From Streptacidiphilus carbonis (GTDB lineage: Bacteria; Actinomycetota; Actinomycetes; Streptomycetales; Streptomycetaceae), in assembly GCF_000787775.1 (NCBI RefSeq), contig NZ_BBPM01000008.1:119904-183903 (forward strand): a stretch of DNA of 64,000 nt, in the 5' to 3' direction. Below, one piece after another: positions 56,326 to 64,000 of the stretch; within the stretch, counting starts at the first letter, position 1, and each line of letters opens with the position of its first letter. The position numbers and the translations under genes are program-made. The notes under the pieces are model-generated. The model was not told the DNA's origin and searched no databases. It was given only the letters and a program-made list of their open reading frames with translations.

Positions 56326-57171
56326 CTATTGGAAGAAGATCCGGACGTTGTCGATCAGTCGGGTGGTGCCCACCTTCGCGGCGACGGCCAGCAGCGTCTC
56401 GCCGCGGAAGTCCTCGCGGTCGACCTCGGTGAAGTCGGACGGGTCGATCAGGGCGAGGTAGTCGGCCGACAGCGCCGGGTACTGCGCGAGCACGCCCTGC
56501 GCCGCCGCGCGGACCGCCGCCGGGCCCTGCTTGCGGGCGGCGTGCCCGGCGAACAGGATCTGCGACAGCGCCAGCGCCTGCACCCGGTCCTCGGCCGACA
56601 GGAAGCGGTTGCGGCTGGACAGCGCCAGCCCGTCCGGCTCCCGGACGGTGGGGACGCCGACGATCTCGACCGGGAAGTTGAGGTCCTTGACCATCCGGAG
56701 GACCAGGGCGAGCTGCTGCCCGTCCTTCTCGCCGAAGAAGGCCGTGTCGGGCGCGGTGAGATGGAGCATCTTGGCGACCACGGTGAGCATGCCGTCGAAG
56801 TGGCCCGGCCGCGAGGCGCCCTCGAAGCCCTCCCCCATCGGGCCGGCCGCGAGCCGCAGCTGCGGTGCGCCGCCGGGGTAGACCTCCTCCACCGGGGGCG
56901 CGAACACCACGCTCGCGCCGGCCTCGGCGGCGATCTCCAGGTCCGCGTCCAGGGTGCGCGGGTAGCGGTCCAGGTCCTCGCCGGGCCCGAACTGCAGCGG
57001 GTTGACGAACACGGTCACGATCACCGCACCGTCCGGACCCACCCGCTTGCGCGCCGCCCTGACCAGCGCCGCATGGCCCTCGTGCAGCGCGCCCATGGTC
57101 ATCACCACGGCCCGCCGGGCGCCCGGGGCCGCCTCACGCAGCTCCTTCGCCGTCCGCACCAGCTCGGTCAC
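56326..57171 (-). CDS. panC: Pantothenate synthetase
   Basis: The 281-residue ligase joins pantoate and beta-alanine. It has TMGALHEGH (HIGH-like), [28 protein letters not shown] and SSRNRFLS motifs. It begins at GTG overlapping the DUF2520 gene stop (GTGA). panD supplies its beta-alanine and lies in the same operon, past the 14-bp tandem array. Confidence 0.95.
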   Translation of the reverse strand: MTELVRTAKELREAAPGARRAVVMTMGALHEGHAALVRAARKRVGPDGAVIVTVFVNPLQFGPGEDLDRYPRTLDADLEIAAEAGASVVFAPPVEEVYPGGAPQLRLAAGPMGEGFEGASRPGHFDGMLTVVAKMLHLTAPDTAFFGEKDGQQLALVLRMVKDLNFPVEIVGVPTVREPDGLALSSRNRFLSAEDRVQALALSQILFAGHAARKQGPAAVRAAAQGVLAQYPALSADYLALIDPSDFTEVDREDFRGETLLAVAAKVGTTRLIDNVRIFFQ

Positions 57172-58100
57172 TCGTCCTCCTCGGCCAGGACGTCCAGCAG
57201 CGCCTCGGCCGCCTCCGCCTTCAGCATTCCGTTGGCCAGCGCGCGGTCGGCGGTGGCCCGGGCCATCGCCCGGTAGCTGTCCAGCACCTGGGGCGCGGTC
57301 GCCCGCAACTGCTGGACGTGCTTGCGCACGGTGCCCGCGTCGCCCCGGGCCACCGGGCCGGTGAGCGCGGCGTCGCCGCTGCGCAGCGCGTTGTCGAGGG
57401 CGGCGCCGAGGAGCGGGCCGAGCATCCGCCCGGGCTCGGCGACCCCGGCGTCGGCGAGGATCTCCATGGCCTGGGCCACCAGGGTGACCAGGTGGTTGGA
57501 GCCGTGCGCCAGAGCCGTGTGGTAGAGCGGGCGGACCGCCTCGGGCACCCATTCGGGCTCGCCGCCCATCTCCACCACCAGCGCCTCGGCGACCGGCCGC
57601 AGCTCCTCCGGCGAGGTCACCCCGAAGGGGCAGCCGGAGAGGCGGGCGACGTCCACGGCGGTCCCGGTGAAGGTCATCGCGGGGTGCAGCGCGAGCGGCA
57701 GCGCGCCGGCCCGGGCGGCGGGGTCCAGCACGGCGACGCCGTGGGCCCCGGAGGTGTGGACCAGTATCTGCCCCGGCCGCACCGCGCCGGTGGCGGCCAG
57801 CCCGGCCACCAGCTCGGCGAGGACGTCGTCCGGGACGGTCAGCAGCACGAGGTCGGCTGCGGCCATCACCTGCGGGGGCGTGACCAGTCGGACGCCCGGC
57901 AGCAGTGTCTCGGCGCGACGGCGCGACTCCCGGGAGACCCCGGAGCCGGCGACGACGCGGTGCCCGGCGAGCTGCAGCGCGGCGGCCAGGGCGGGACCGA
58001 CCCGACCGGTCCCGACGACGCCCACGGCCAGGCGGGCCGGACGGTTCGCCGGGTCCAGGGGGTCGCCGAAATCGGGCAGCCCCAGGTCGTCTGCACTCAC
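57168..58100 (-). CDS. Rossmann-like DUF2520 domain protein
   Basis: The 310-residue protein has an N-terminal NAD(P)-type Rossmann domain ([24 protein letters not shown]) and a C-terminal helical DUF2520 domain ([14 protein letters not shown]-like [13 protein letters not shown]). It is similar in plan to ketopantoate reductases and 6-phosphogluconate dehydrogenases. Its position directly before panC suggests it acts as the ketopantoate reductase or a regulator of that pathway; this is inferred. A GTG at 58100 fits the family start. Confidence 0.88.
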   Translation of the reverse strand: MSADDLGLPDFGDPLDPANRPARLAVGVVGTGRVGPALAAALQLAGHRVVAGSGVSRESRRRAETLLPGVRLVTPPQVMAAADLVLLTVPDDVLAELVAGLAATGAVRPGQILVHTSGAHGVAVLDPAARAGALPLALHPAMTFTGTAVDVARLSGCPFGVTSPEELRPVAEALVVEMGGEPEWVPEAVRPLYHTALAHGSNHLVTLVAQAMEILADAGVAEPGRMLGPLLGAALDNALRSGDAALTGPVARGDAGTVRKHVQQLRATAPQVLDSYRAMARATADRALANGMLKAEAAEALLDVLAEEDE

Positions 58101-58184
58101 GTGTTCCTGCCTTCCGTTCCAGTCCTCCAGGGGTACCGGACGTACCGCACCATGGTACGGCGGGCTCACAGGTGCACCTCGGTG

Positions 58185-58262
58185 GGTGGCTTGTCGCGCA
58201 GTCCCCCCCGCCCCCAGCAATTTGCAACCGAGCCAGTTGCGGACACCGCCCGCGCCGCCGCA
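58185..58262. repeat. Family-1 dispersed palindromic repeat, truncated copy 5
   Basis: Only one arm (GGCTTGTCGCGCAGTCCCCC) and the centre with GCAACCGAGCCAGTTGC remain. The right arm is missing. Confidence 0.7.
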
Positions 58263-58264
58263 AC

Positions 58265-58942
58265 CTACGCCGCCGCGTCCTCCGACGGGCGCTCGTTGTA
58301 CACGGCAACCCGCGTCTGCCCCGACAACTTGTGGATCGCGTCCATGATCTCGTCGGTGACCCCCCGCCGCACCGGCCCCACGGGCTTCAACTCGCGCCGG
58401 TCGCTGAAGTCCAGCGGCTCCCCGAAGCGGACGGTGACCCGCCGTACCCGGGGCAGCCGCTTCCCCACCGGCTGGATGTCCTGTGTACCGGACAGTGCGA
58501 CCGGGACCACCGGCGCGCCCGAGGTCAACGCCAGCCAGGCCACCCCCGTCCGGCCACGGTAGAGGCGCCCGTCGAGCGAGCGGGTGCCCTCCGGGTAGAT
58601 GCCGAAGGCCGTCCCCTCGTTGAGGACGGCCAGTGAGGCGTCCAGCGAGGCCTGGGCCGCGCGGTGGGTGCCGCGCTCCACCGGCACCGCGCTGATCGCG
58701 GTGAAGAAGGAGCGCATGATCCGCCCCTTGAGCCCGGTGCCGGTCCAGTACTCCTTCTTGGCGAGGAAGGCCACCGGGCGCGGGGCCACCAGCGGGATGA
58801 CCATGCTGTCGATGAAGGAGAGATGGTTGCTGGCGAGGATCACCGGTCCGCGCCGGGGTACGTTCTCGCGTCCTTCGATGACCGGGCGGTAGATCACCCG
58901 TGTCAGCGGGATCAGGATCAACCTGAGGACTAGAGCGAACAC
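58265..58942 (-). CDS. 1-acylglycerol-3-phosphate-type acyltransferase (PlsC family)
   Basis: The 225-residue protein has an N-terminal hydrophobic segment ([17 protein letters not shown]), the NHLSFID catalytic HxxxxD variant, [10 protein letters not shown] and [12 protein letters not shown] at 58942 with a GGAGGA box close upstream is the likely start; an open frame further upstream has no support. It probably acylates lysophosphatidate at the membrane. It is divergent from the threonine aldolase gene. Confidence 0.9.
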   Translation of the reverse strand: MFALVLRLILIPLTRVIYRPVIEGRENVPRRGPVILASNHLSFIDSMVIPLVAPRPVAFLAKKEYWTGTGLKGRIMRSFFTAISAVPVERGTHRAAQASLDASLAVLNEGTAFGIYPEGTRSLDGRLYRGRTGVAWLALTSGAPVVPVALSGTQDIQPVGKRLPRVRRVTVRFGEPLDFSDRRELKPVGPVRRGVTDEIMDAIHKLSGQTRVAVYNERPSEDAAA

Positions 58943-59065
58943 GGATCCTCCGGGGGACCTTCTGAGGGGTGGCTGCCGCCGGATCGTATGACATCCAGGA
59001 CTGTCCGTCAGCCCCGTCCCGGTCGGCGAGCGCCCCGCGTCGCGCCATGGGAGATGATTCGACGC

Positions 59066-60187
59066 ATGGCAAAGGACAAGGACATAGACCCGCTCCAGCG
59101 TCGCTTCGAGGCGCTGCGCGGGTCCGGACGGCTGCTCTCCGGGACCCGGCCGAGGAGTCTCCGGGAGAGCATCGACGCGCTGGCCGGGGGCACCCACGAC
59201 CTGGGCGGCCGTACCGACGTGTACGGCGACGGCGTGGTCGGGGTGCTGGAGGAGAAGGTCGCCGAACTGCTCGGCAGCGAGGCCGCGGCGTTCTTCCCGA
59301 CCGGGACGATGGCGCAGCAGGTCGCGCTGCGCTGCTGGGCCGGCCGCACCGGCGACCACACCGTGGCGATGCACCCGCTGGCCCACCCGGAGGTGCATGA
59401 GCGCTTTGCGTATGCGCAGCTCAGCGGTTTGCGCAGTGTCTGGCCGACGACCGGGCGGCGGATGGCGGACGCCGACGAGGTGGCCGACTTCGCCGAGCCG
59501 TTCGGCACCCTGATGCTGGAACTGCCGCTGCGTGACGCCGGTTTCCTGCTGCCGACCTGGGAGGAGCTGGAGGCCACCGTCGAGGCCGCCCGGGCCAGGG
59601 ACGCGGTGGTGCATCTGGACGGCGCGCGGATCTGGGAGACCACCCCGCACTTCGGGCGTTCGCTGCCGGAGGTCGCCGGGCTGGCCGACTCCGTCTACGT
59701 GTCCTTCTACAAGACCCTGGGCGGGATCAGCGGGGCGGCTCTGGCCGGTCCCGCGGAGTTCGTCGCCGAGGCACGGACCTGGCGGCACCGCTACGGCGGG
59801 CAGCTCTACCAGCAGTGGCCGGCGGCGCTGAGCGCGCTGGCGGGGATCGAGCGGGAGCTGCCGCGGCTGGGCGAGTACGTCGCGCACGCCAAGGTGGTGG
59901 CCGCGGCGCTGGCCGAGGCCGTCGCGGAGCTGCCCGGCGCCCGGGTGTTCCCGGAGCCGCCGCACACCCACCAGTTCCAGCTGTGGCTGCCGTACGAGGC
60001 GGAGACCCTCACCGAGGCGGGCCTGCGGCTGGCCGAGGAGACCGGGCAGGCCCTCTTCGGCGGCTGGCGCGAGCCCGGGCTCCCGGGGATCTCCTACACC
60101 GAGGTGACCGTGCAGGCGCCGGCCCTGGAGTGGTCCCCGCAGGAGGTCCGTGCGGGCGTGGCGGCGCTGCTGGAGCGGCTGAAGTAG
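59066..60187 (+). CDS. Low-specificity L-threonine aldolase (PLP-dependent)
   Basis: The 373-residue fold-type I PLP enzyme cleaves threonine-type beta-hydroxy amino acids to glycine and aldehydes. PLP lysine is in VSFYKTLGGISG; HLDGARIWE and YGDGVVGVLEEKVAELLG are other family features. The ATG at 59066 has a GGGAG box 12 bases upstream; an ATG at 59054 directly touches that box. The protein is cytoplasmic. Confidence 0.9.
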   Translation: MAKDKDIDPLQRRFEALRGSGRLLSGTRPRSLRESIDALAGGTHDLGGRTDVYGDGVVGVLEEKVAELLGSEAAAFFPTGTMAQQVALRCWAGRTGDHTVAMHPLAHPEVHERFAYAQLSGLRSVWPTTGRRMADADEVADFAEPFGTLMLELPLRDAGFLLPTWEELEATVEAARARDAVVHLDGARIWETTPHFGRSLPEVAGLADSVYVSFYKTLGGISGAALAGPAEFVAEARTWRHRYGGQLYQQWPAALSALAGIERELPRLGEYVAHAKVVAAALAEAVAELPGARVFPEPPHTHQFQLWLPYEAETLTEAGLRLAEETGQALFGGWREPGLPGISYTEVTVQAPALEWSPQEVRAGVAALLERLK

Positions 60188-60205
60188 CGGTTCCTGCGCG
60201 GGTTC

Positions 60206-60303
60206 TGCATGGCTGGGCGCGCAGTTCCCCGCGCCCCTGAGCAACAACCCGGCCAGTTGCAGACCCATGGGGGCGCGGGGAACTGCGCGAACAGCAACCA
60301 CGC
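60206..60303. repeat. Family-1 dispersed palindromic repeat, copy 6
   Basis: The arms GCGCGCAGTTCCCCGCGCCCC and its complement, separated by a GGCCAGTTGCAGACCC centre, fold into a large hairpin, in the 135 bases between the convergent aldolase and response-regulator genes. Confidence 0.85.
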
Positions 60304-60322
60304 ACCCGCCCGCACCCGACGA

Positions 60323-61021
60323 CTAGAGCTGCGCCCGGACCAGGCCCGTCTCGTACGCCAGGACGACGGCCTGCACCCGGTCGCGGAGCTGGAGCTTGGT
60401 GAGGATCCGGCCCACGTGGGTCTTCACGGTCGCCTCGGACAGCGAGAGCCGTGCGGCGATCTCGCCGTTGGAGAGCCCCTGGGCGATCAGCAGCAGCACC
60501 TCGCGCTCACGCTCGGTCAGCCGGGCCAGTTCGGGGGTGTCGGCCGGCGGCATCGAGCTGGGGAGCACCGTGGCGAAGCGGTCGATCATGCGGCGGGTGG
60601 TGGTCGGGGCCACCACCGCGTCCCCGCCGCGCACCGCGCGGATCGCGGCGACCAGCTCGGTCGGCGGGACGTCCTTGAGCAGGAAGCCGCTGGCCCCGGC
60701 CTTGAGCGCGGCGAAGGCGTACTCGTCCAGGTCGAAGGTGGTGAGGATGAGCACCCGCGGCCCGGTGCCGCTGCCCGGATCGCCCGCCGCCGCGGCGTCC
60801 TGCTGGGCGCAGATGCGGCGGGTGGCCTCGACGCCGTCCATCCGGGGCATCCGGACGTCCATCAGGATCACGTCGACCTCGGTCCCGGCCAGGATCTCCA
60901 AGGCCTGCACCCCGTCCCCGGCCTCGGCGACGATCTCGATGTCCTGCTGGGACTGGAGCACCATCCGGAAGCCGGTGCGCAGCAGTTCCTGGTCGTCGAC
61001 GAGCATCACGCGGATCGGCAT
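60323..61021 (-). CDS. NarL/LuxR-type response regulator
   Basis: The 232-residue protein has a receiver domain (MLVDDQELLRTGF; phosphorylated Asp in VILMDVRMP; Lys in LLKDVPP) and a C-terminal LuxR helix-turn-helix (LTEREREVLLLIAQGLSNGEIA). Its ATG lies 11 bases after the stop of the upstream kinase gene, so it is translated with it. Target genes are unknown. Confidence 0.93.
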   Translation of the reverse strand: MPIRVMLVDDQELLRTGFRMVLQSQQDIEIVAEAGDGVQALEILAGTEVDVILMDVRMPRMDGVEATRRICAQQDAAAAGDPGSGTGPRVLILTTFDLDEYAFAALKAGASGFLLKDVPPTELVAAIRAVRGGDAVVAPTTTRRMIDRFATVLPSSMPPADTPELARLTEREREVLLLIAQGLSNGEIAARLSLSEATVKTHVGRILTKLQLRDRVQAVVLAYETGLVRAQL

Positions 61022-61032
61022 CGGGGGTCCTT

Positions 61033-62370
61033 CTACTTGCTGAAGTGGACGGCGGGGTCGATCGGGGCGGCGTCGGGCGTGGGCACCGGCGGGGCTGGTG
61101 CCGGCTGAGCGGGCGCCGGCGGGGCGGGTGCCGGCGCGGGCTTGCCGCCCCCGCGCGCGGGCTTGAGCGGCAGCACCGCGTTGATCCGGAAGCCGCCGCC
61201 GGGGCGGGGTCCGGTGTCCAGCGTGCCGCCGACCATGGCGACGCGTTCGCGCATACCGATCAGCCCGTGCCCGAAGCCGTCCTCGCCGCCGTCGCGGGCC
61301 AGTTCGGCGGTGGCGCCGCGGCCGTTGTCCTCGATCAGCATGTCCAGTCCGCGGTCGTCGAACCGGATCCGCACCGACGCGCTGGCCGTCGGGCCACCGT
61401 GCTTGCGGGCGTTGGTGAGCGCCTCCTGGACGATCCGGTAGGCCGTCAGCTCGACCCCGCGCGGCAGCTCCCGCGGCTCGCCCTCCAGCTCGAACGCGAC
61501 CGGCAACCCGGCGTTGCGGACCTGCTCCAGCAGGTCCGGGAGCTGCTCCACGCCCGGTTGCGGCACGTACTCGCCGGCGCTGTCGGCCGAGCGCAGCAGC
61601 CCCAGCAGCCGGCGCATCTCCTCCAGCGCCTGGCGGCCGGTGCCGGCGATGGTGGCCAGCGCCTGCTTCGCCTGTTCGGGTGAGGCGTCCATCACATAGG
61701 AGGCCCCGTCCGCCTGAACGATCATCACCGAGACATTGTGGGCGACCACATCGTGCAGCTCGCGGGCGATCCGGGCGCGCTCGGCGGCGACCGCGATCTT
61801 GGACTGGGCGTCGCGCTCGCGTTCCAGCCTGGCGGCCCGGTCCTCCAGTTCGACGTAGTAGGCGCGGCGGATCCGGGTGAACCGGCCGAGCACCCAGCAG
61901 AGCAGGAACGGCGACGAGGCGAACAGGCTGAGGAGCAGGGTCTCCCAGGACGAGCGGTGCTGCGAGGCGGTGCTGCCCTGGTCGAAGCGGAAGAAGGCGA
62001 GCGGCCCGGCCAGGACGCTCATCAGCAGGGCGGCCCTGGAGGTCCAGACATGGGCGAAGGCCGCTCCGGTGTAGGCGAGGACCAGCAGTGCGATGTCGGG
62101 ACTGCCGGGGTCCTGCCGCACCAGGACCTGGCCCAGACCGATGGTGATGCCCAGCCAGACCGTGGCGTCGGGCCAGCGCCGGCGCAGCACCAGCAGGGTG
62201 CACAGCGCCACCGAGAGGAGGGCCAGCGCGGCGACGTAGGCCCCGCCGTGGCTGTCGGTCGCGGCGGCTGCCAGCTCCACCAGGCACAGCAGGAACAGCA
62301 TCGACGCCCAGATCGCGTCGGACACCGTGGGGTGCCTGCGGAACCAGCTGTAGAGAAGTTGCACAGTCAC
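61033..62370 (-). CDS. Sensor histidine kinase (HisKA_3 type)
   Basis: The 445-residue kinase has several N-terminal membrane helices, then the HisKA_3 box ARIARELHDVVAHNVSVMI with the phosphorylated His, N-box EALTNARKHGG and G-box GHGLIGMRERV. The start GTG precedes TVQLLYSWF. The C-terminal ~40 residues are Pro/Ala-rich (PAPAPAPPAPAQPAPA), probably a flexible tail. It signals to the co-transcribed NarL-type regulator. The stimulus is unknown. Confidence 0.92.
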   Translation of the reverse strand: MTVQLLYSWFRRHPTVSDAIWASMLFLLCLVELAAAATDSHGGAYVAALALLSVALCTLLVLRRRWPDATVWLGITIGLGQVLVRQDPGSPDIALLVLAYTGAAFAHVWTSRAALLMSVLAGPLAFFRFDQGSTASQHRSSWETLLLSLFASSPFLLCWVLGRFTRIRRAYYVELEDRAARLERERDAQSKIAVAAERARIARELHDVVAHNVSVMIVQADGASYVMDASPEQAKQALATIAGTGRQALEEMRRLLGLLRSADSAGEYVPQPGVEQLPDLLEQVRNAGLPVAFELEGEPRELPRGVELTAYRIVQEALTNARKHGGPTASASVRIRFDDRGLDMLIEDNGRGATAELARDGGEDGFGHGLIGMRERVAMVGGTLDTGPRPGGGFRINAVLPLKPARGGGKPAPAPAPPAPAQPAPAPPVPTPDAAPIDPAVHFSK

Positions 62371-62495
62371 CAGCCTAGGCAGGTGAAACAGTGGCGGGGT
62401 CACCCGGCGGGCTGAGTCGGCCGTCCTCCGCAGGTCGGAGAGAGTGTATGCGGATACCGAGACCGAACTCACACGGTCTTCCCAGGGTGGCGCCG

Positions 62496-63620
62496 ATGGA
62501 GGAGAGCCGACAGGTGCACGGGCAGGGAGCGGACTGGAGCGGGTGGCGCGCGGCCACCGAACGGGCGCTGTACGGATCGGACGGGTTCTTCACCCGGACG
62601 GGATCGGGTCCGGGTGAGCACTTCCGTACCTCGGTCCATGCCTCGCACGGCCCGGCCGGCGGTGCGGAGCTGTTCGCCGGGGCGGTGCTGGGGCTGGTCG
62701 ACGAGGTCGACGAGGCGTTGGGCCGTCCGACGGAACTGGTGGTGACGGACGTTGGCGCGGGGCGTGCGGAGCTGCTGTGCGCTCTGGGGGTGCGTGCCCG
62801 TGCGGAACGCCCCGGGCTGGCGGACCGGCTGGTGCTGCGGGCGGTGGAGCTGGCCCCGCGCCCGGACGGCCTGCCGGAGTGGATCGGCTGGAGCGACCGC
62901 ATCGGTCCGGCCGCGCACGGGGTGCTGTTCGCCAACGAGTGGCTGGACAACGTGCCGGTGGAGATCGCCGAGGTCGACCCCGAGGGCGTCGCGCGCCTGG
63001 TCGAGGTCGAGCGCGGCAGCGGCGAGGAGCGGCTGGGCGCGCCGGTCGCCGGCCCGGAGGCGGCCTGGCTGGCCCGCTGGTGGCCGCTGGACCGCGCGGA
63101 CCCCGGCGAGCGCGCCGAGATCGGCCTGCCGCGCGACCTCGCCTGGGCGGCGGCCGTCGCCTCGCTGGGACAGGGGCTGGCTGTCGCGGTCGACTACGCC
63201 CACGCCGCCGCCGCCCGCCCGCCCTTCGGCACCCTGGCCGCCTACCGCGAGGGCCGCGAGGTGCGCCCGGTGCCGGACGGCAGCTGCGACCTGACCTCCC
63301 ATGTGGCCCTGGACTCCTGCCTGGCGGCCGCCGCCGGCACCGTCCACAGCCTGTGGACGACCCAGCGCGACGCGCTCGCCCTGCTGGGCGTGCACGGCGC
63401 CCGCCCCCCGCTCGCGTTGGCCACCGGCGACCCGGTCGGGTACCTCCGCGCCCTGGCCGGTGCGGGCGAGGCGGCCGAGCTCACCGCCCCGGGCGGGCTC
63501 GGCTCGTTCGTCTGGGGCCTGCAGTCGGTCGGCATGCCGCTGCCCGGACGCTGGCTGGATCTGGCACGGCCCGGTAATGGCACACTCTTGCTCCATGACG
63601 ACAGGCACGCCGACGAGTAG
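62496..63620 (+). CDS. MidA/NDUFAF7-like SAM-dependent methyltransferase (DUF185)
   Basis: The 374-residue protein has family features of DUF185: [35 protein letters not shown] (SAM motif I-like) and the key [12 protein letters not shown] motif (compare aNExxDalP). The mitochondrial homologue NDUFAF7 methylates an arginine in NDUFS2, the counterpart of NuoD. The gene overlaps the start of a nuoD-type gene by 26 bases, so a role in modifying that subunit is a natural inference. The ATG at 62496 is followed by ESRQVHG. Confidence 0.82.
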   Translation: MEESRQVHGQGADWSGWRAATERALYGSDGFFTRTGSGPGEHFRTSVHASHGPAGGAELFAGAVLGLVDEVDEALGRPTELVVTDVGAGRAELLCALGVRARAERPGLADRLVLRAVELAPRPDGLPEWIGWSDRIGPAAHGVLFANEWLDNVPVEIAEVDPEGVARLVEVERGSGEERLGAPVAGPEAAWLARWWPLDRADPGERAEIGLPRDLAWAAAVASLGQGLAVAVDYAHAAAARPPFGTLAAYREGREVRPVPDGSCDLTSHVALDSCLAAAAGTVHSLWTTQRDALALLGVHGARPPLALATGDPVGYLRALAGAGEAAELTAPGGLGSFVWGLQSVGMPLPGRWLDLARPGNGTLLLHDDRHADE

Positions 63621-64000
63621 CACGCCGGGCAGCGGCACCCGCGAGACCACGGTCGGGATCGGCGCCGGGGCCGCGACCGAGCTGGGCACCAGCGACATGG
63701 TGCTCAACATCGGCCCGCAGCACCCCTCCACCCACGGCGTGCTGAGGATCAAGCTGCGTCTGGACGGCGAGCTGATCACCGCCGCCGAGCCGGTGGTCGG
63801 CTATATGCACCGGGGCGCCGAGAAGCTGTTCGAGGCCAGGGACTACCGGCAGATCGTCATGCTGGCCAACCGCCACGACTGGCTCTCGGCCTTCGCCAAC
63901 GAACTCGGCGTGGTGCTCGGTGTGGAGCGGATGCTCGGCATGGAGGTGCCGGTCCGGGCCACCTGGACCCGCACCCTGCTGGCCGAGCTGAACCGGGTGC
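63595..64000 (+). CDS. nuoD: NADH-quinone oxidoreductase subunit D (partial, window end)
   Basis: The first 135 residues of a NuoD-type subunit are visible. After a Thr/Ser/Gly-rich N-terminal extension of ~35 residues come [36 protein letters not shown] and [12 protein letters not shown], typical of the 49-kDa complex I subunit that shapes the quinone site. No nuoC lies upstream: the gene follows a methyltransferase, so this is probably a second, separate nuoD (nuoD2-like). The 3' end lies beyond the window. Confidence 0.9.
   Translation, partial: MTTGTPTSSTPGSGTRETTVGIGAGAATELGTSDMVLNIGPQHPSTHGVLRIKLRLDGELITAAEPVVGYMHRGAEKLFEARDYRQIVMLANRHDWLSAFANELGVVLGVERMLGMEVPVRATWTRTLLAELNRV

Overview
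The window is very GC-rich DNA with dense, often overlapping genes, many GTG/TTG starts and typical actinobacterial markers (bS22, Lsr2, ClpC, DisA, a BldC-like excisionase-type regulator, L-aspartate oxidase/NadC/PanD/CoaX). It looks like chromosomal core sequence of a streptomycete (Streptomyces, Kitasatospora or Streptacidiphilus type). From memory the gene order resembles the segment around bdtA, proC, ilvD, radA-disA, mutY, clpC, lsr2, lysS, panC and nuoD2 of Streptomyces coelicolor; that was not checked by alignment. No rRNA, tRNA, CRISPR array, integrase or transposase gene was found.

Layout. 1-4 kb: acyltransferase/epimerase pair, the tiny ribosomal protein bS22, a BldC-like regulator and a phosphatase-like protein. 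4-12 kb: acetoin-utilisation deacetylase AcuC coupled to an MFS transporter, a membrane M23-like protein, a HAD phosphatase, proC and proline dehydrogenase, two small membrane proteins. 12-19 kb: ilvD, a methyltransferase coupled to a sugar-phosphate isomerase with a histone-H1-like N-terminus, a Ppx/GppA phosphatase, an AIM24 protein and a Cys-rich protein. 19-26 kb: a membrane-anchored sigma-factor/BACON fusion, then radA and disA (c-di-AMP synthesis), a Ser/Gly-rich surface protein and mutY. 26-33 kb: DHA2 efflux pump with divergent TetR regulator, an M23 endopeptidase, an aldehyde dehydrogenase followed by a diiron ferritin-like protein, and an AbiEi-type protein. 33-40.6 kb: a likely surface-polysaccharide or glycolipid cluster (flippase-like protein, methyltransferase, two glycosyltransferases, YfhO-type membrane protein).

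40.6-44.2 kb holds the most interesting system: a 110-residue trypsin-co-occurring (trypco2-like) protein one base upstream of a 1080-residue trypsin-NACHT-leucine-rich-repeat-like protein. This is a compact NLR-like candidate immunity module with intact protease triad and NTPase motifs. 44.4-51.1 kb: clpC with a probable ClgR operator, lsr2, a GNAT acetyltransferase, a BlaI-type repressor, a small membrane protein and lysS. 51.2-58.1 kb: a long minus-strand operon for NAD and CoA precursors (DUF2520 protein, panC, panD, nadB, nadC, coaX), joined mostly by 4-base stop/start overlaps. 58.3-64 kb: acyltransferase, threonine aldolase, two-component system, and a MidA/NDUFAF7-like methyltransferase overlapping the start of a nuoD-type complex I subunit that runs off the window.

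Two dispersed palindromic repeat families run through the window. Family 1 (about 95 bp, inverted arms related to TGGCTTGTCGCGCAGTTC) has six copies, five intergenic at gene ends and one in frame inside a gene at 7.2 kb. Family 2 (about 45 bp) has three copies, all inside minus-strand genes, in one orientation and one reading frame, each encoding the pattern GGTxGRxPxxWS. Several short tandem repeats (14, 18 and 20 bp periods) are also present.
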